Below, piece after piece: positions 26,582-34,883 of a DNA stretch of 64,000 nt. The notes beneath the pieces were generated by a model. It was not told the origin of the DNA. It saw only the letters and a program-made list of their open reading frames with translations, and searched no databases. The stretch lies in NCBI RefSeq assembly GCF_022701295.1, contig NZ_CP033204.1, positions 2,542,001 to 2,606,000 on the forward strand. Reading direction: 5' to 3'. Each line of letters begins with the position of its first letter. The stretch's first letter is position 1. Both the position numbers and the translations under genes were made by a program. This DNA comes from Sphingopyxis sp. YF1 (GTDB taxonomy: Bacteria; Pseudomonadota; Alphaproteobacteria; Sphingomonadales; Sphingomonadaceae).

Positions 26582-26640
26582 AGCCCTGAGCCTGTCGAAG
26601 GGCGCCTCACCGCGAAGCGCCCTTCGACAGGCTCAGGGCT
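26582..26640. repeat. Perfect 24-base inverted repeat, AGCCCTGAGCCTGTCGAAGG arms
   Basis: Arms at 26582-26605 and 26617-26640 are exact reverse complements around an 11-base loop. It lies in the divergent gap between pepN and the epimerase-like gene, immediately upstream of pepN. A hairpin this long in both transcripts' leaders could affect their stability or expression. Confidence 0.9.
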
Positions 26641-26700
26641 ACGGAAATTGTCGATCACCCGGTCTAGGCTTGGGCCGCGCGCCGCGCAATAAGGCGCGCC

Positions 26701-27492
26701 ATGGGACAGATGCTGATATTCGGAATGGGCTATGCCGCAGGCCACCTCGCGCGGCGGCTCGAGGCGCGCGGCTGGGACGTCACCGGCACGACGCGCGACG
26801 GGCGCGCGGGCAGTATCGCCTTTGCCGATGACGATTCCGTGCGCGCGGCGCTGCGCACGGCGACGCATATCCTGTCGTCGGTCCCGCCTGCCGACGGCAC
26901 CGACCCCGTGCTCGCTCGCTATGGCGACGCGATCGCCCTCGCGCCTGCGACATGGACCGGCTACCTGTCCTCGACCGGGGTCTACGGCGATGCGCGCGGC
27001 GCGTGGATCGACGAGAGCGCACCGGTCCGGGGACGCCGCCCCGACCGCAACGCCGCCGACGCGGCCTGGACGGCGCTGCGCGGCGACATGCGCGTCTTCC
27101 GCCTGCCCGGCATCTACGGCCCGGGCCGCTCGATCCTCGACCGCATCGTCGAAGGCCGCGCGCACCGCATCGCCCTGCCCGGCCAGGTTTTCAGCCGCGT
27201 ACACGTCGACGACATTGCCGGCGGCGTGATCGCCTCGTTCAGGGGTTCGGCGGGAGTCTATAATCTCGCCGACGACGAACCCTGTCACCAGAACCGGCTC
27301 GTGGAATGGGGCTGCGCGCGGCTCGGCGCGCCGCTGCCGCCGATGCAGACGCTCGATGAAGCCGGCTTGTCCCCTGCCGCGCGCGCCTTTTACGCCGAAA
27401 ACCGCCGCGTCGCGAACGGCAAGGCACGGCGCCTGCTCGGCTGGACGCCCAAATATCCGACCTTTCGCGAGGGGCTGGCGGCCTGCGGCTAG
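26701..27492 (+). CDS. NAD(P)-binding epimerase-like SDR protein
   Basis: Extended-SDR-like protein of 263 residues related to the YeeZ/NAD-dependent epimerase group. The N-terminal nucleotide loop is FGMGYAAGHLARRL (GxGxxG-like GMGYAAG), followed by YLSSTGVYGDARG and RLPGIYGPGRSILDRI. The classical YxxxK catalytic pair is not present, as in other YeeZ-like proteins, so activity is uncertain. The end (KARRLLGWTPKYPTFREGL) is typical of sugar epimerase C-termini. AAGG lies nine bases before the ATG. Substrate is unknown. Confidence 0.8.
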   Translation: MGQMLIFGMGYAAGHLARRLEARGWDVTGTTRDGRAGSIAFADDDSVRAALRTATHILSSVPPADGTDPVLARYGDAIALAPATWTGYLSSTGVYGDARGAWIDESAPVRGRRPDRNAADAAWTALRGDMRVFRLPGIYGPGRSILDRIVEGRAHRIALPGQVFSRVHVDDIAGGVIASFRGSAGVYNLADDEPCHQNRLVEWGCARLGAPLPPMQTLDEAGLSPAARAFYAENRRVANGKARRLLGWTPKYPTFREGLAACG

Positions 27493-27503
27493 GTCCCAAA
27501 TCT

Positions 27504-27530
27504 CGTCATTGCGAGCGAAGCGAAGCAATC
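27504..27530. repeat. Partial copy of the CGTCATTGCGAG repeat
   Basis: Begins like the element at 12776 and includes GAAGCGAAGCAATC, but the matching right arm is missing. It lies between the convergent epimerase and DUF445 genes. Confidence 0.6.
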
Positions 27531-27594
27531 GAGGGCGGTTACCGCGCATTCTGGATGCCGCGCCGTTTCACTCCCCGCAAGGACAAGATTTTGA

Positions 27595-28899
27595 TCAGAT
27601 CAGCACATCCACCGTGTGGATCAGCACCCCCACCAGCCCGCCGACCAGCGTGCCGTTGATGCGGATATATTGCAGGTCGTCGCCGACCGCATTTTCCAGC
27701 CGGTCGGTGATCGTCTTCGCATCCCAGCCGCGGATCGTGTCGGAGACCAGCTTGAGCGCGGTCTCGCCATAGCTGTCGACCATGCCGACCACCGCGCGGC
27801 GCGCATAGCGGTTGAGCGTGCGCTTGATATGCGCATCCTCGCCCAGCATCGAACCGAATTGCGTAACCAGTTCGCCGATCCGCCCCGCCAGCATCGTGTC
27901 GGGGTTGCGCGCGGCCTTGAGCAGCGCGCCGCGCCCCTGTTCCCACAAACCGTCGAGCCAGCGCTTGACCGCCCTGTTCTCGAGCAGTTCGTCGCGGACC
28001 CGCGCGACCTTGGCCTGCACCTCGGGGTCGTGCTGGAGGTCGAGCGCCATCTTGGCGAGTCCTTCCTCGACGCGGATGCGCAGCGGGTGCGTCTCGTCGA
28101 CCGCCATCTCGCTGAGCAGCTTCGACAGCCCCGCGACGATACGGTTCGAAATGCTCTCGTCGAGGCCGGTAAAGCGAACAATCGCATTGCTGTTGTCGTG
28201 GACCATCTGGTGGATCAGATGCTCGTTGAGTTCGAGCGTCTTCGATCCCCATTTGACCATCGCGTCGAGCAAGGGCTGGTGCCGCCCCTCGGCGAGCGCC
28301 GCCTGTAGCGCCTGCCCGAGCAGCGGCGCGACGTCGAGTTCGCGCAAGCGGTCGGCGATCGCCGACTTGACCATGCCGCCAAGCCGCTGCTGGTCGAGCG
28401 CGCCGAGCCCGTCGGCGATGATCCGCGACGCGCCGAGCCGGAGGCGCCCGCCGCCCTCGCCCGGTTCGGACAGGAATTTGCCGACCGCGCCCGCGACGTC
28501 GACGCTCTGCATCTTGCGCGCGATCAGCCGCGGCAGCAGGAAATTGGTCAGCAGGAAACGCGCGAGCGTGTCGCCGATGCGGTTCTTGTTGCGCGGCACG
28601 ATCGCGGTGTGCGGGATCGGCAGCCCCATCGGGTGGCGGAACAACGCGGTGACCGCGAACCAGTCGGCGAGCCCGCCGACCATCGCCGCCTCGGCAAAGG
28701 CGCGCACGAAGCCGACCGCGGGGTGGACGTCCTGATAATATTTGGCGCCGACAAAGACGAGCGCCATGACGATGAGCATGCCCGTCGCGACGACGCGGAC
28801 GTTGAGTCCGCCCGTCGGAACGGCAACGCCCACCCCCCGGCTGATGAGAGGGGGGTGGGCGTGTCCGGTATCAGCCTGCGGCGAAACGCTTTCCGTCAT
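27595..28899 (-). CDS. DUF445 family membrane-anchored protein
   Basis: Protein of 434 residues in the DUF445 (YjiN-like) family of unknown function. An N-terminal helix (VVATGMLIVMALVFVGA, about residue 38) is followed by the family block FAEAAMVGGLADWFAVTALF and HPMGLPIPHTAIVPRNKNRIG. A long helical middle follows, with a final hydrophobic segment at the end (NGTLVGGLVGVLIHTVDVLI). I chose the ATG at 28899, with GAGGG just upstream; a TTG three codons earlier is possible. It lies 48 bases after the RND permease on the same strand and may belong to that operon. Confidence 0.88.
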   Translation of the reverse strand: MTESVSPQADTGHAHPPLISRGVGVAVPTGGLNVRVVATGMLIVMALVFVGAKYYQDVHPAVGFVRAFAEAAMVGGLADWFAVTALFRHPMGLPIPHTAIVPRNKNRIGDTLARFLLTNFLLPRLIARKMQSVDVAGAVGKFLSEPGEGGGRLRLGASRIIADGLGALDQQRLGGMVKSAIADRLRELDVAPLLGQALQAALAEGRHQPLLDAMVKWGSKTLELNEHLIHQMVHDNSNAIVRFTGLDESISNRIVAGLSKLLSEMAVDETHPLRIRVEEGLAKMALDLQHDPEVQAKVARVRDELLENRAVKRWLDGLWEQGRGALLKAARNPDTMLAGRIGELVTQFGSMLGEDAHIKRTLNRYARRAVVGMVDSYGETALKLVSDTIRGWDAKTITDRLENAVGDDLQYIRINGTLVGGLVGVLIHTVDVLI

Positions 28900-28947
28900 G
28901 ACCCTCAAATGGCGTCACGGCGCAAAGGTTGCAACCGCGACGCGCCA

Positions 28948-31900
28948 TTACTCGGCCGGGTGCGTCGCGGGTGCGCCATGCGGCCTCGTATCGTCGCCGT
29001 GCCGGTAGGTCAGCAGATTGCGCGAGAAGAAACGGCCGAGGCGTTTCTCGATGCTGTCGGCCAGACTGAAACCCGCCGGCACGATCAGCAAAGTCAGCAA
29101 CGTCGACAGGAACAGCCCCCCGATCACCACCACCCCCATCGGCGCGCGCCATGCCCCGTCGCCCGACAGCGAGATCGCCGTCGGCACCATGCCTGCGACC
29201 ATCGCGATCGTCGTCATGACGATCGGTTGCGCGCGCTTGCGCCCGGCGTCGAGCAGCGCCGCCCGCTTGGCGATACCATGATCCATCTCCTCGATCGCGA
29301 AGTCGACGAGCAGGATGGAGTTCTTGGCAACGATGCCGAGCAGCATCAGGATGCCGATATAGACGGGCATCGAGATTTCCATGCCGGCAACCCAGAGGCC
29401 GAGAAGGCCGCCGAGCGGCGCGAGCAGCAACGACGACATGTTGACCAGCGGCGAGAGGAAACGGCGGTAGAGCAGGACAAGCGTCGAGAAGACGAGCGCC
29501 AGCCCCGCGACGACCGCGATCACGAAGTTGATCGCCAGTTCCTCCATGAACTTCTGCTGGCCTTGCACGATCTTGCGGATGCCCTGCGGCATATTCTTGA
29601 CCGAGGGGAGCGCGTCGATCTTTTCCTGCGCGTTGCTGGTCACCAGCCCCTTGGCGAGGTCGGCGCCGATGACGATGCGGCGCGTCTGGTTGTACCGGCG
29701 CAACTCGGTCGGCCCGGCGCCGAAGCTGATCTCTGCGACCGACTTCAGCGGAACCGTCGTCCCGCGCGTCGTCGGCACCGGCAGATTTTCCAGCGTCGCA
29801 AGGCTGCGGCGCGAATCTTCGGACAGCAGGACGCGGATCGGGATCTGGCGATCGGACAGCGAGAATTTCGCCGCATTCTGGTCAATGTCGCCCAGCGTCG
29901 CGATGCGGATCGTCTGGCTGAGCGCCGCGGTGGTGACACCAAGGTCGGCGGCAAGGTCCATGCGCGGATTTACGATGATCTCGGGGCGCGGAATGTCGCC
30001 TTCGATACGAACCGCGCGCAGTTCCTTGAGCGTGCTCATCTCCTTGACGATCTTGAGCGCGTGCTTCTCGAGCGCGACCGGATCGTCGCCGCCGATGATG
30101 AAGCTGATGTCGCGACCCGAAAAACCGCCGGCCTGGCTCTGGAACGACACGCGGGCATCGGGGATGGCCGCCATCTCGGGCTGCAGATTGCGTTCCCAGT
30201 CGACGCTGCTCGTCTCGCGCGCCTTCTTCAGCGTGATATAGACGCTACCGCCGCCCACATTGACGTCGTAGAAGGCGTTCTCGACATTCTTGTCGGCCTC
30301 CAGGATCGCATTGATCTGGTTCGATATCACCTCGCTCTGCGCCAGCGTCGAGCCCGGCGGCAGTTCATAGGTGATCTGGCTGTAGTCGCTGTTGATCGTC
30401 GGCTGGAACTGGCTGGGCAGCGTCATGAACAGTATGATGCTCCACACGAATGCTGCCACACCGATCCCGACGATCCACACGCGATGGTCGAACAGCCGCG
30501 CATAGGCACGCTGGAGCATGAATTTCGCCCAATGGGTGAAGGCCCAGCGGCGCATTCCGGCTGCATAGGCCAGCGCGCCCAGAAGGATGGACAGCAGCGC
30601 ACTCAGCAGAAAGGCGACCAGCGTCGCGGCCGGCGTCGCCAGCAGGAAGTGTATCGCCGCATTCGGCGCGCTCCCTCCGACCGGCACCGGCTGGAAATAC
30701 ATCATCGTCATCGCGACCAGCGCGGCCGCCGCGACCAGGAAGGCCGGGATCAGAAAGGTCAGCCGCGTTGCCGTCGCCTCGAAGCGTGCGCGCACATTCT
30801 TGTGCTTGCTGTCGTCGAGCGTCCAGCGCAGCACATTTTCGTAGCGGTCGACCCACGGCCCCGAGGCATGCTCCTGTTCGCCCTGCGCCGACAGGAAATA
30901 CGCCGCAATCATCGGCGTGATCATGCGCGCGACCGCGAGACTGACCAGCACCGCAAAGACGACCGTCATCCCGAACTGGATGAAGAACTGCCCCGACACG
31001 CCGGGCATCAGCGCGACCGGCAGGAAGACCGCGACGATCGACATCGTCGTTGCGACCACTGCGAGGCCGATTTCGTCGGCGGCGTCGATCGACGCCTGAT
31101 AGGCGGTCTTGCCCATGCGCATGTGCCGGACGATATTCTCGATCTCGACGATCGCGTCGTCGACGAGCACCCCCGCGACAAGGCTCAGCGCGAGCAGCGA
31201 CAGGCCGTTCAGCGAAAAGCCCATCATGTCCATGAACCAGAAGGTCGGGATCGCCGACAACGGGATCGCGAGCGCCGAGATCATCGTCGCGCGCCAGTCG
31301 CGCAGGAACAGGAAGACGACGACCACCGCGAGGATCGCGCCCTCGATCATCGCGGCCATCGAGCTGCGATATTGTTCCTTGGTATATTCGGTGCGCGTGA
31401 ACAGGATCTTGAAATTGACCTTGGGGTTGTTCTTCTTGATCTCGGCCAGCTTCTTCATCGCCTCGTCGTGGACGGTGACGTCCGACGAGCCCTTGGCCTT
31501 TTCGATCGAGAAGGACAGCACCTGCCGGCCCTTGATCTTGGCGAGGTTGCGCTGTTCGGCATAGCCATCGGTGACCGTCGCGACGTCGCTGAGCCGAATC
31601 GTGCGGCCGTTGCCGAGCGACAGCTGGTAGTTGCCGAGCTGGTTCGCGGTACCGGCGTTGCCGAGCACGCGCACCGCCTGTTCGGACCCGGCGATTTCGG
31701 TGCGCCCGCCCGCGGCGTTGACGTTGACCTGACGCAGCTGCTGGTTGATCTGGCTTGCGGTCACGCCATAGCTTTGCATGCGCGCGGGATCGAGGATGAC
31801 GCGGATCTCGCGGTCGACCCCGCCCGACCGGCGCACGCGCGCCATGCCGGGGATCGACAGAAGGTCCTTGGCGACCGTGTTGTCGACGAACCACGACAGC

Positions 31901-32364
31901 TGTTCGAGCGTCATGTCGGTCGCCTCGACCGCGAAATAGGTGATCGGTCCGCCGGCGAAATCGACGCGGACCACCTGCGGCTCGAGGATGCCGTCGGGCA
32001 GGTCGCTGCGGATCTGCTGAACCGCCTGGTTGACGTCGTTATAGGCGCGGTCGATCGGGGTGCCGATCGCGAACTGCACCATCGTGCTGCTGCTGCCTTC
32101 GCCGACATAGGAGGACATGTCCTCGACGCCGCTGACCGCGCGCACCGCGGCCTCGACGCGCTGGGTGACCTGTGTCTCGAGCTCGGTCGGCGCGGCGCCC
32201 GGCTGCGATACCAGCACCTGCACCGCCGGGAATTCGACGTCGGGATTGTCGTTGACGTCCATGCGGTTGAAACTGACGATACCCGCCAGCAGCAGCAGCG
32301 CGAACAGGACGATCGGCGGCACCGGATTGCGGATGCACCAGGCGGAAATGTTGCGGAAGCTCAT
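28948..32364 (-). CDS. RND efflux permease (AcrB/MdtB-type)
   Basis: Inner-membrane proton-driven pump of the resistance-nodulation-division superfamily. It starts with a short N-terminus and helix 1 (PPIVLFALLLLAGIVSF), then the porter domain. TM4 carries the proton-relay pair in VAGVLVDDAIVEIEN. The C-terminal half repeats the fold, with MLLGIVAKNSILLVDFAIEE. Length is 1,138 aa, about 90 longer than AcrB, because about residues 515-600 hold an extra region with two hydrophobic stretches in the middle of the protein. The adaptor gene lies 41 bases upstream. Substrates are unknown; no TolC-type gene is beside it. Confidence 0.92.
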   Translation of the reverse strand: MSFRNISAWCIRNPVPPIVLFALLLLAGIVSFNRMDVNDNPDVEFPAVQVLVSQPGAAPTELETQVTQRVEAAVRAVSGVEDMSSYVGEGSSSTMVQFAIGTPIDRAYNDVNQAVQQIRSDLPDGILEPQVVRVDFAGGPITYFAVEATDMTLEQLSWFVDNTVAKDLLSIPGMARVRRSGGVDREIRVILDPARMQSYGVTASQINQQLRQVNVNAAGGRTEIAGSEQAVRVLGNAGTANQLGNYQLSLGNGRTIRLSDVATVTDGYAEQRNLAKIKGRQVLSFSIEKAKGSSDVTVHDEAMKKLAEIKKNNPKVNFKILFTRTEYTKEQYRSSMAAMIEGAILAVVVVFLFLRDWRATMISALAIPLSAIPTFWFMDMMGFSLNGLSLLALSLVAGVLVDDAIVEIENIVRHMRMGKTAYQASIDAADEIGLAVVATTMSIVAVFLPVALMPGVSGQFFIQFGMTVVFAVLVSLAVARMITPMIAAYFLSAQGEQEHASGPWVDRYENVLRWTLDDSKHKNVRARFEATATRLTFLIPAFLVAAAALVAMTMMYFQPVPVGGSAPNAAIHFLLATPAATLVAFLLSALLSILLGALAYAAGMRRWAFTHWAKFMLQRAYARLFDHRVWIVGIGVAAFVWSIILFMTLPSQFQPTINSDYSQITYELPPGSTLAQSEVISNQINAILEADKNVENAFYDVNVGGGSVYITLKKARETSSVDWERNLQPEMAAIPDARVSFQSQAGGFSGRDISFIIGGDDPVALEKHALKIVKEMSTLKELRAVRIEGDIPRPEIIVNPRMDLAADLGVTTAALSQTIRIATLGDIDQNAAKFSLSDRQIPIRVLLSEDSRRSLATLENLPVPTTRGTTVPLKSVAEISFGAGPTELRRYNQTRRIVIGADLAKGLVTSNAQEKIDALPSVKNMPQGIRKIVQGQQKFMEELAINFVIAVVAGLALVFSTLVLLYRRFLSPLVNMSSLLLAPLGGLLGLWVAGMEISMPVYIGILMLLGIVAKNSILLVDFAIEEMDHGIAKRAALLDAGRKRAQPIVMTTIAMVAGMVPTAISLSGDGAWRAPMGVVVIGGLFLSTLLTLLIVPAGFSLADSIEKRLGRFFSRNLLTYRHGDDTRPHGAPATHPAE

Positions 32365-32405
32365 GGTTCAAACGCCCTTGTGCGCAGGTCCGATATTCGA
32401 ATGGA

Positions 32406-33620
32406 TCAGTCCGACGCCTTCTGAAGCACCGGCTTGACCGTGTCGCCGGGGTTCAGGAAGGCTCCGGCCAGCACGACCACGCGCTCGTTGCCGTTCAGGC
32501 CCGATGCGATGGCGACGCCGGCGTCGGACACCGACCCGACCTTGACCGCGCGGCGCTCGACCTTGTTGTCCTTGCCGACGACCAGCACGAAGCTGCCTTC
32601 GGGGCCGCTCTGTACCGCGCTTTCGGGGAGCAGCGGCGCTTCGGCCGATCCCGAGATCAGCCGCGCGTCGGCGAAGCCGCCGGGACGCAGGACCGCCGTA
32701 TAGGGGATCGCGATGCGCACGGTGCCCTGACGCGTGTCGGGATTGATGACCGGCGACACCTGCCAGATCTGGCCTGCGATGTTGAGGCTCGTCCCGACCG
32801 GCGTCACCGTTGCACGGGTACCCACGGCGACGCGCTGCAAATCGGCTTCGGCCAGTTGCGCCAGCATTTCCATCTCGCCGCCCTTCGCCATGCGGAAGAG
32901 CACACCGCTGCCCGCACCGACGATCTGGCCGGGCTCGACCTGCCGCGTGAGCACCAGCCCCGCCGCCGGAGCGACGATGTTGAGCCGTCCGTTGCGCGCG
33001 CGCGCTTCGGCATATTGCGCCTGCGCGACGCGGACGCGCGCATTGGCGGCGTCGCGCGTGGCGCGCTTGCGGTCCATATCGGCCTTGGAAATGAAGCCGC
33101 GGCCGACCAGTGCCTCGGCGCGTTCGAGCTCGGCCTGTGCGAGGCTCGCATCGGCCTGCGACACCCGGATCGAGGCGGCGAGCGCCTCGGCCTGCTGGGT
33201 CTGGACCGACCGGTCGATCACCGCGAGCGTCTGCCCCGCGCCGACCCATTGGCCGGGTTCGACCAGAACGCGCACCACCTGGCCGCCTTCACCTGCAACG
33301 CCGACGGGCATCTCGCGGCGCGCGGCAATCGTGCCGTTCGCCGCAATCTCGGCCTGCACCGACTGCTTGCCCGGGATCACCACGGTGATGTTCGGAACGC
33401 TCTGTGTCGACTCGCCGCCAGCGCCGGTACCGCCCGCAGTCGCCGCGCCGTCACCCTTGCCCGCCGAAAAGGCGAACCATGCGGCGGCAAGCGCGAGCGC
33501 GATCAGCACGACCGCGATGATCAGCCGCGTCCGGCGCCGCCGGTTGTCGGCTTCTTCGTAATAGCTCTGCGTCGTGCCCGCCAGGCTGTCCATCGATCCC
33601 ACTTTCCGCTCGTAGTTCAC
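32406..33620 (-). CDS. RND efflux periplasmic adaptor (membrane fusion protein)
   Basis: Links the RND pump to an outer-membrane channel. One N-terminal helix (about residues 32-50, LIIAVVLIALALAAAWFAFS) anchors it. Lipoyl-like halves flank a coiled hairpin: EMPVGVAGEGGQVVRVLVEPGQWV, and after the helices, GRLNIVAPAAGLVLTRQVEPGQIV. A beta-barrel and a membrane-proximal domain (NERVVVLAGAFLNPGDTV) follow. Length is 404 aa. I kept the GTG at 33620, seven bases after GAGGA, over an ATG at 33593 with a weaker site. There is no lipobox, so it is held by its helix. Confidence 0.92.
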   Translation of the reverse strand: MNYERKVGSMDSLAGTTQSYYEEADNRRRRTRLIIAVVLIALALAAAWFAFSAGKGDGAATAGGTGAGGESTQSVPNITVVIPGKQSVQAEIAANGTIAARREMPVGVAGEGGQVVRVLVEPGQWVGAGQTLAVIDRSVQTQQAEALAASIRVSQADASLAQAELERAEALVGRGFISKADMDRKRATRDAANARVRVAQAQYAEARARNGRLNIVAPAAGLVLTRQVEPGQIVGAGSGVLFRMAKGGEMEMLAQLAEADLQRVAVGTRATVTPVGTSLNIAGQIWQVSPVINPDTRQGTVRIAIPYTAVLRPGGFADARLISGSAEAPLLPESAVQSGPEGSFVLVVGKDNKVERRAVKVGSVSDAGVAIASGLNGNERVVVLAGAFLNPGDTVKPVLQKASD

Positions 33621-33703
33621 GCCAATTCCTCGGCGCCGGCATGCACGGGCCTTTGCGACCCTTGCCCCCTCGTTTCACCAGACGGAATCCCCTCCGCCTT
33701 TCC

Positions 33704-33731
33704 GTGGTGTATTATCGAATTAGATCACCAC
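33704..33731. promoter_or_regulatory. Possible operator GTGGTG-N16-CACCAC within the RND promoter
   Basis: Inverted six-base arms at 33704-33709 and 33726-33731 cover the region from just beyond the -10 to the edge of the -35. A dimeric repressor (for example TetR-type) bound here would block the pump operon. No regulator gene is adjacent. Confidence 0.4.
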
Positions 33732-33737
33732 TGACAA
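33709..33737 (-). promoter_or_regulatory. Sigma-70-type promoter of the RND operon
   Basis: On the minus strand, TTGTCA (33732-33737), a 17-base spacer, then TAATAC (33709-33714). The -35 differs from consensus at one base. It lies about 88 bases before the adaptor start. Confidence 0.6.
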
Positions 33738-33816
33738 GGGGGATCGAACCGGCCTCCGGACCACTCCAATGCGGCGCGACCGGCACCGCCTTGCGGTGCA
33801 TGTCTCACCTCGCAAC

Positions 33817-33847
33817 GAAAAAGCGGCCGGCTCGCGCCGACCGCTCT
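33817..33847 (-). terminator. Intrinsic terminator of the first GlsB-like gene
   Basis: On the minus strand a ten-base stem (AGCGGTCGGC with GCCGGCCGCT, one mismatch) around GCGA is followed by TTTTTCG. It lies 35 bases after the stop of the gene at 33882. Confidence 0.75.
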
Positions 33848-33881
33848 TCAAACCGGGTCCGTACCGGACCGTTGCGCCGCG

Positions 33882-34154
33882 TCAGCGAACGCGACCGCGT
33901 CGCACCAGATTGACGATCGCGAGCAGAATGATCGCGCCGACGAACGCGGTCAGAAGCGTCCGCCAGTCGAACGCGTCGCCGCGCAGATGACCGCCACCGA
34001 TCAACCCGCCGAGCAGGAGCCGGCCGAGAATCGAACCGATGCAGCCGACGATGATGTTCAGGAAGATGCCCTGCTGCGCGTCGGTGCGCATCACAATGCT
34101 GGCAAGCCAACCGATGATACCGCCGACGATGATGGCAATGATGAAATCGATCAT
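33882..34154 (-). CDS. GlsB/YeaQ/YmgE family membrane protein, copy 1
   Basis: Small membrane protein of the transglycosylase-associated (GlsB/YeaQ/YmgE) family, often stress-induced. It has three hydrophobic helices in 90 residues, with the family block GGIIGWLASIVMRTDAQQG shared exactly with copy 2. It differs from copy 2 in the loop between helices 2 and 3 (GGGHLRGDAFDWRTLL). AAGGGGG lies seven bases before the ATG. It ends at the terminator 33817-33847. Despite the name, no enzymatic role is shown. Confidence 0.87.
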   Translation of the reverse strand: MIDFIIAIIVGGIIGWLASIVMRTDAQQGIFLNIIVGCIGSILGRLLLGGLIGGGHLRGDAFDWRTLLTAFVGAIILLAIVNLVRRGRVR

Positions 34155-34227
34155 AACTTTGACCCCCTTGCGATCATTGGGACGCCTGACGTTGCAGGCC
34201 GATGGAAGTTAAACCAGTTCAGTCCGA

Positions 34228-34261
34228 TACACTAGTGAATTGGCTACACTAGTGAATTGGC
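34228..34261. repeat. Exact 17-base tandem duplication between the GlsB paralogues
   Basis: The unit TACACTAGTGAATTGGC occurs twice head to tail with no gap or mismatch, directly after the stop of copy 2 and 74 bases before the start of copy 1. It contains the palindrome ACTAGT. It could be a paired regulator site or a recent slippage event. Confidence 0.9.
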
Positions 34262-34266
34262 ACATG

Positions 34267-34530
34267 TCAGCGGACGCTGCCGCGGCGGAACAGGTTGATG
34301 ATGCCCAGCAGCACGACGGCACCGATGAACGCCCAGAGCAGGCCGATCGGATTGAAGGTGCTGAGGTCGGCGCCCATGCCGAACATGCCGCCGAGGATGT
34401 TGCCGAGGAACGCGCCGACGATGCCGACGACGATGTTGAGAATGATGCCCTGCTGCGCGTCGGTGCGCATGACGATGCTGGCGAGCCAGCCGATGATGCC
34501 GCCGACGATCAACGTGATGATGATACCCAT
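34267..34530 (-). CDS. GlsB/YeaQ/YmgE family membrane protein, copy 2
   Basis: Second member of the tandem pair (87 aa). It has the same N-terminal block GGIIGWLASIVMRTDAQQG, then NIVVGIVGAFLGNILGGMFG and a third helix ending in INLFRRGSVR. The ATG at 34530 follows AAGGGAG by six bases; ten extra in-frame codons upstream are not needed. The pair probably arose by duplication, and the 17-base direct repeats sit between them. A possible general-stress promoter lies upstream (34628-34653). Confidence 0.88.
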   Translation of the reverse strand: MGIIITLIVGGIIGWLASIVMRTDAQQGIILNIVVGIVGAFLGNILGGMFGMGADLSTFNPIGLLWAFIGAVVLLGIINLFRRGSVR

Positions 34531-34627
34531 GACAGACTCCCTTCTCGCCCGGCGCCGCAACGTGCAGGCCGGTTGGTTTTCGGCAACGCGCGGTCGCGTC
34601 CGAATGTCGTTTTGCCGATGTCAGCAC

Positions 34628-34653
34628 AATGCGATGAGGGCGAAAAAGGTTCC
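34628..34653 (-). promoter_or_regulatory. Possible EcfG-type general stress promoter
   Basis: On the minus strand GGAAC (34649-34653), 17 bases, then CATT (34628-34631). The alphaproteobacterial EcfG consensus is GGAAC-N16/17-CGTT, so the -10 has one mismatch. It is about 100 bases upstream of GlsB-like copy 2, a family often under stress control. Confidence 0.35.
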
Positions 34654-34754
34654 CGGCCCGCCCCGAAAGGCGCGGCCGGGATAGTGGGATCAGCTCCGAT
34701 CGGGGAACTGTTCCGGGTCGCAGCGCCGAGATAGCCGGCGGCGCACACCCAGGG

Positions 34755-34770
34755 TGTGATGGCCATCACA
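34755..34770. promoter_or_regulatory. Perfect CRP-type palindrome TGTGA-N6-TCACA
   Basis: TGTGATGGCCATCACA is a 16-base perfect palindrome that fits the E. coli CRP consensus exactly. It lies 225 bases upstream of GlsB-like copy 2 in a gene-free stretch. Whether this organism's Crp/Fnr-like proteins read this sequence is unknown. Confidence 0.45.
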
Positions 34771-34883
34771 GGCTGTCCTTTTTTCGCACAGAGGCGCCGT
34801 CGCGACCGATCGCGCGACAGCGCCGGACGGCATGTCGGCTTGGGGCGGGCAAACCGCCATGGCCTTCCGTCTCCCGGGTTGGA

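Noticed and set aside
28609..32424. A 1,271-codon open frame on the plus strand
   Set aside because: It is antisense to the RND permease, which has clear domains. The product is Arg/Asp-rich and repetitive, as expected of a GC-rich shadow.
34509..34766. Small frame MAITPWVCAAGYLGAATR starting in the CRP-type palindrome, with AAGGA upstream
   Set aside because: It would run across the start and ribosome site of the GlsB gene in another frame and matches no family.
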